Assembly: GCF_002078175.1 (NCBI RefSeq)
Contig: NZ_MWFK01000001.1
Span: 3,596,001-3,660,000 of the forward strand
Direction of reading: 5' to 3'
DNA: 64,000 nt
Source: Streptomyces sp. M41(2017)
Lineage (GTDB): Bacteria; Actinomycetota; Actinomycetes; Streptomycetales; Streptomycetaceae
The first letter of the stretch is position 1, and each line of letters begins with the position of its first letter. Below, piece by piece: positions 63,263-64,000 of this stretch. A program made the position numbers and the translations under genes. Below the pieces are notes generated by a model. The model made no database searches, was not told the origin of the DNA, and was given only the letters and a program-made list of their open reading frames with translations.

Positions 63263-64000
63263 GTGAACCACGTACCGACGCGCGCGCGGCGCGCAGGGGC
63301 CGCGCTGGCCGCCGTACTGACCTGGGCCGGTCTGCTGGCCGGAGCCGCCGGCTGCTCCTCCGACGGGATCTCGAAAGGGATCGGTGAGGCGTTCGGCAAA
63401 CCCCGCTCGCCCGAGGACGTCATCCACGTCACGCCCGACGACACCGCCAAGGGGGTCCGCCCGCGGCAGCCCCTCACGGTACGGGTGCCCGGCGGGCGCC
63501 TGGAGTCCGTGAGGGTCGTCAAGTCCCAGGACGCCCAGGAGTCCCCGGTGCCCGGGCGGATCTCCGACGACGGCCTGTCCTGGAAACCGGACGACCCGCG
63601 GCTCGCCCTCGCCGCCAAGTACACCGTCGACGCGGTGGCCCTGGACGGGCACGGACGCCGCTCGGCCCGGCACACCACCTTCACCACGGAGGTCCCCGAC
63701 GAGCGCTTCATCGGCTACGTCACCCCGGAGAACCGGTCCACCGTCGGCACCGGAATGATCGTCTCCCTGGAGTTCAACCGGGAGATCGAGAACCGGGCCG
63801 CCGTCGAGCGGGCCATCCGGGTGGAGGCGAGCCCGGCCGTCGAGATCCGCCCGCACTGGTTCGGCAAGGACCGCGTCGACTTCCGCCCCGAGACGTACTG
63901 GAAGCCCGGCACGAAGGTCACCGTCGACCTGCGCCTGCGCGACGTCGAGGCCGCACCCGGCGTCTACGGACTCCAGTCGAAGACCTTCACCTTCACCGTC
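63263..64000 (+). CDS. Lipoprotein with Ig-like domains, probable L,D-transpeptidase (3' end missing)
   Basis: An open frame from a GTG at 63263 runs to the window edge (246 codons, no stop). The N-terminus has basic residues, a hydrophobic stretch (ALAAVLTWAGLLAGAAGC) and a lipobox with Cys31, so it is a membrane-anchored lipoprotein. Residues about 50-245 form two Ig-like modules (HVTPDDTAKGVRPRQPLTVR; GYVTPENRSTVGTGMIVSLE) as in LdtMt2-type L,D-transpeptidases. The catalytic YkuD domain would lie beyond base 64000 and is not seen. These enzymes make 3-3 crosslinks in peptidoglycan. It is divergent from glgX with 151 bp between. The RBS is weak, so a different start is possible. Confidence 0.82.
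   Translation, partial: MNHVPTRARRAGAALAAVLTWAGLLAGAAGCSSDGISKGIGEAFGKPRSPEDVIHVTPDDTAKGVRPRQPLTVRVPGGRLESVRVVKSQDAQESPVPGRISDDGLSWKPDDPRLALAAKYTVDAVALDGHGRRSARHTTFTTEVPDERFIGYVTPENRSTVGTGMIVSLEFNREIENRAAVERAIRVEASPAVEIRPHWFGKDRVDFRPETYWKPGTKVTVDLRLRDVEAAPGVYGLQSKTFTFTV

Overview
The window is a high-GC actinobacterial chromosome segment, almost certainly Streptomyces. Codons are strongly G/C-ending, GTG and TTG starts are common, genes often overlap by four bases (ATGA/GTGA), and long GC hairpins separate convergent genes. From memory, the gene order resembles the S. coelicolor chromosome around SCO5415-SCO5457 (icmA, thioredoxin, pyk2-ackA-pta-pfkA, the GlgE cluster, tandem M4 proteases, ABC exporters, glgX). 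I saw no rRNA, tRNA, CRISPR array, insertion sequence or prophage.

Layout. 1-6.8 kb: the 3' end of an isobutyryl-CoA mutase-type gene, a TetR regulator, a thioredoxin-TPR chaperone, then a 618-bp non-coding stretch leading into three genes of unknown function (DUF6230, DUF6114 and a low-complexity secreted protein). 6.9-13 kb: central carbon nodes, with pyruvate kinase, acetate kinase and phosphate acetyltransferase on the minus strand and 6-phosphofructokinase divergent. 13.2-17.2 kb: an HTH regulator and a three-gene sugar ABC importer. 17.5-20.1 kb: TetR, short-chain dehydrogenase and zinc alcohol dehydrogenase, one operon. 20.1-24.4 kb: a CitA/DcuS-type two-component system divergent from a DctA-type symporter. 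24.6-28.1 kb: a TetR/MFS efflux pair and a DUF2127 membrane protein. 28.2-31.4 kb: an autoregulated MerR-thioredoxin operon and a HelD/HelR-like RNA polymerase-associated helicase.

31.5-44.1 kb holds the GlgE alpha-glucan pathway (glgE-treS-mak-glgB, all leftward), a subtilisin-like protease, and glgP rightward. TreS interconverts trehalose and maltose, Mak makes maltose-1-phosphate, GlgE polymerises it, GlgB branches the glucan, and GlgP (with GlgX at 61-63 kb) degrades it. 44.2-48.8 kb: a DUF1990 protein and two tandem paralogous secreted M4 metalloproteases. 49.1-56.8 kb: four half-size ABC exporters in one leftward operon, forming two likely heterodimers; the last one carries an apparent frameshift. 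57.1-60.8 kb: an ABC-2 exporter with a NarL-type two-component system. The right edge has glgX and the 5' part of a lipoprotein L,D-transpeptidase-like gene cut by the window end.

The least explained items are the DUF6230/DUF6114/secreted-protein operon with its long leader, the asymmetric frameshifted ABC pair, and several strong unassigned operator arrays next to regulators (2.4, 17.4, 22.9, 25.2 and 28.2 kb).
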